Of a stretch of 64,000 bases of DNA, positions 63,672 to 64,000 are shown one piece after another; within the stretch, counting starts at the first letter, position 1; each line of letters opens with the position of its first letter. This DNA comes from Lentzea sp. NEAU-D7 (lineage in GTDB: Bacteria > Actinomycetota > Actinomycetes > Mycobacteriales > Pseudonocardiaceae), in contig NZ_JAPJDL010000031.1 in NCBI RefSeq assembly GCF_026242055.1, positions 1-64,000 of the forward strand, given 5' to 3'. Under the pieces are notes generated by a model, which saw nothing but the letters and a program-made list of their open reading frames with translations, was not told the DNA's origin and ran no database searches. The position numbers were made by a program, and so were the translations under genes.

Positions 63672-64000
63672 CAGACGTCGTCGGACTGCTCAAAGCGAGG
63701 AACCAGACCGTTGCCACGGCCGAGTCGCTCACCGCGGGTCTGCTGTGCGCGACGATCGTCGACACACCGGGGGCGAGTGCCGTGGTCCGCGGTGGGTTGA
63801 TCGTCTACGCGACCGAGCTCAAGCACGAGCTCGCGGGCGTGGATCAGCAGTTGCTCGACGAGCACGGTGCCGTGCACCCCGACGTCGCGATCCAACTGGC
63901 CGAGGGTGCCCGCGAGCGGTGCCGTTCGGACTGGGGGATCGGGCTCACCGGGGTCGCCGGCCCCGATCCGCAGGACGGTGTCGCTCCGGGGACGGTGCAC
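63668..64000 (+). CDS. cinA: CinA C-terminal family protein (nicotinamide-nucleotide amidase), partial
   Basis: First 111 codons of a CinA-type amidohydrolase; the gene runs off the window. GTG 63668 overlaps the pgsA stop. The start [20 protein letters not shown] with SLTAGLL is the classic CinA N terminus, followed by GGLIVYATELKHEL and GIGLTGVAGPDPQDG, the family catalytic and binding loops. It deamidates nicotinamide mononucleotide. This is the stand-alone C-terminal form, as usual downstream of pgsA. Confidence 0.9.
   Translation, partial: MTDVVGLLKARNQTVATAESLTAGLLCATIVDTPGASAVVRGGLIVYATELKHELAGVDQQLLDEHGAVHPDVAIQLAEGARERCRSDWGIGLTGVAGPDPQDGVAPGTVH

Overview
The window is high-GC actinobacterial chromosome: third positions are almost all G or C, GTG starts are very common, and stop/start overlaps of 4 bp (GTGA or ATGA) are the rule. 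Mycothiol-era actinobacterial families (TIGR03085, DUF4439, thyX instead of thyA, an AfsR-type regulator) and the order proS / rimP-nusA-ylxR-infB / rbfA / nrnA / dinF / truB-ribF / rpsO-pnp-M16 protease-dapB / thyX / dapA-rnj / ftsK / argA / rimO-pgsA-cinA match the conserved core of Mycobacterium and Pseudonocardiales. A Pseudonocardiaceae genus (Lentzea, Saccharothrix or Actinosynnema type) is my best guess; no rRNA or tRNA gene is present to test it.

Layout. 1-4.4 kb: accessory genes (RIO kinase, YaaA, methyltransferase, a frameshifted double GNAT, a VOC protein) and a 16-bp tandem repeat. 4.6-6.3 kb: proS. 6.6-13.7 kb: membrane and lipoproteins, YjbQ, sugar acetyltransferase, glycosyltransferase, thioesterase, class V aminotransferase. 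13.8-20.9 kb: the translation/transcription operon rimP-nusA-ylxR-infB, then DUF503, rbfA and nrnA. 20.9-27.8 kb: ROK regulator, MATE and MFS transporters, truB, ribF, a small HTH protein and an RNA 2',3'-cyclic phosphodiesterase. 27.9-33.2 kb: rpsO, pnp, M16 peptidase, dapB. 33.2-40.9 kb: accessory block (YcaQ-type DNA glycosylase, GNAT, ArsR/AHSA1 pair divergent from an aldo-keto reductase/TetR pair, SMI1, DUF4097/RHH). 40.9-48.4 kb: thyX, ACT protein, Ser/Thr kinase, lipoprotein, dapA, rnj, then an orphan ATP synthase subunit a paralogue translationally coupled to a frameshifted small gene. 48.3-55.7 kb: methyltransferase, AfsR-like regulator, DUF2269-like membrane protein, PlsC, ftsK. 55.7-57.0 kb: DUF1963-like protein and a secreted phospholipase A2. 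57.1-61.1 kb: a compact azole-peptide (TOMM) gene cluster. 61.1-64 kb: argA, rimO, pgsA, cinA (cut by the window end).

The most striking region is 57.1-61.1 kb on the minus strand. Five overlapping genes encode a MerR-type regulator, an E1-like/leader-binding TOMM protein with two CxxC motifs, a 177-residue protein with eight consecutive cysteines (residues 26-33) followed by four membrane helices, a YcaO cyclodehydratase, and a SagB-type FMN dehydrogenase. The sequence context says the poly-Cys protein is the substrate: a membrane-anchored precursor with its modifiable core near the N terminus, and no dedicated protease or ABC exporter in the cluster. A perfect 26-bp palindrome sits beside the promoter of the regulator.

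Regulation. Many transcription units have a TANNNT hexamer ending 5-8 nt before the start codon, implying abundant leaderless mRNAs. Several strong terminators, a perfect 36-bp palindrome between rpsO and pnp, a hairpin that would bury the ribosome binding site of the orphan atpB, and a ylxR gene that seems to lack any ATG/GTG/TTG start are also visible.
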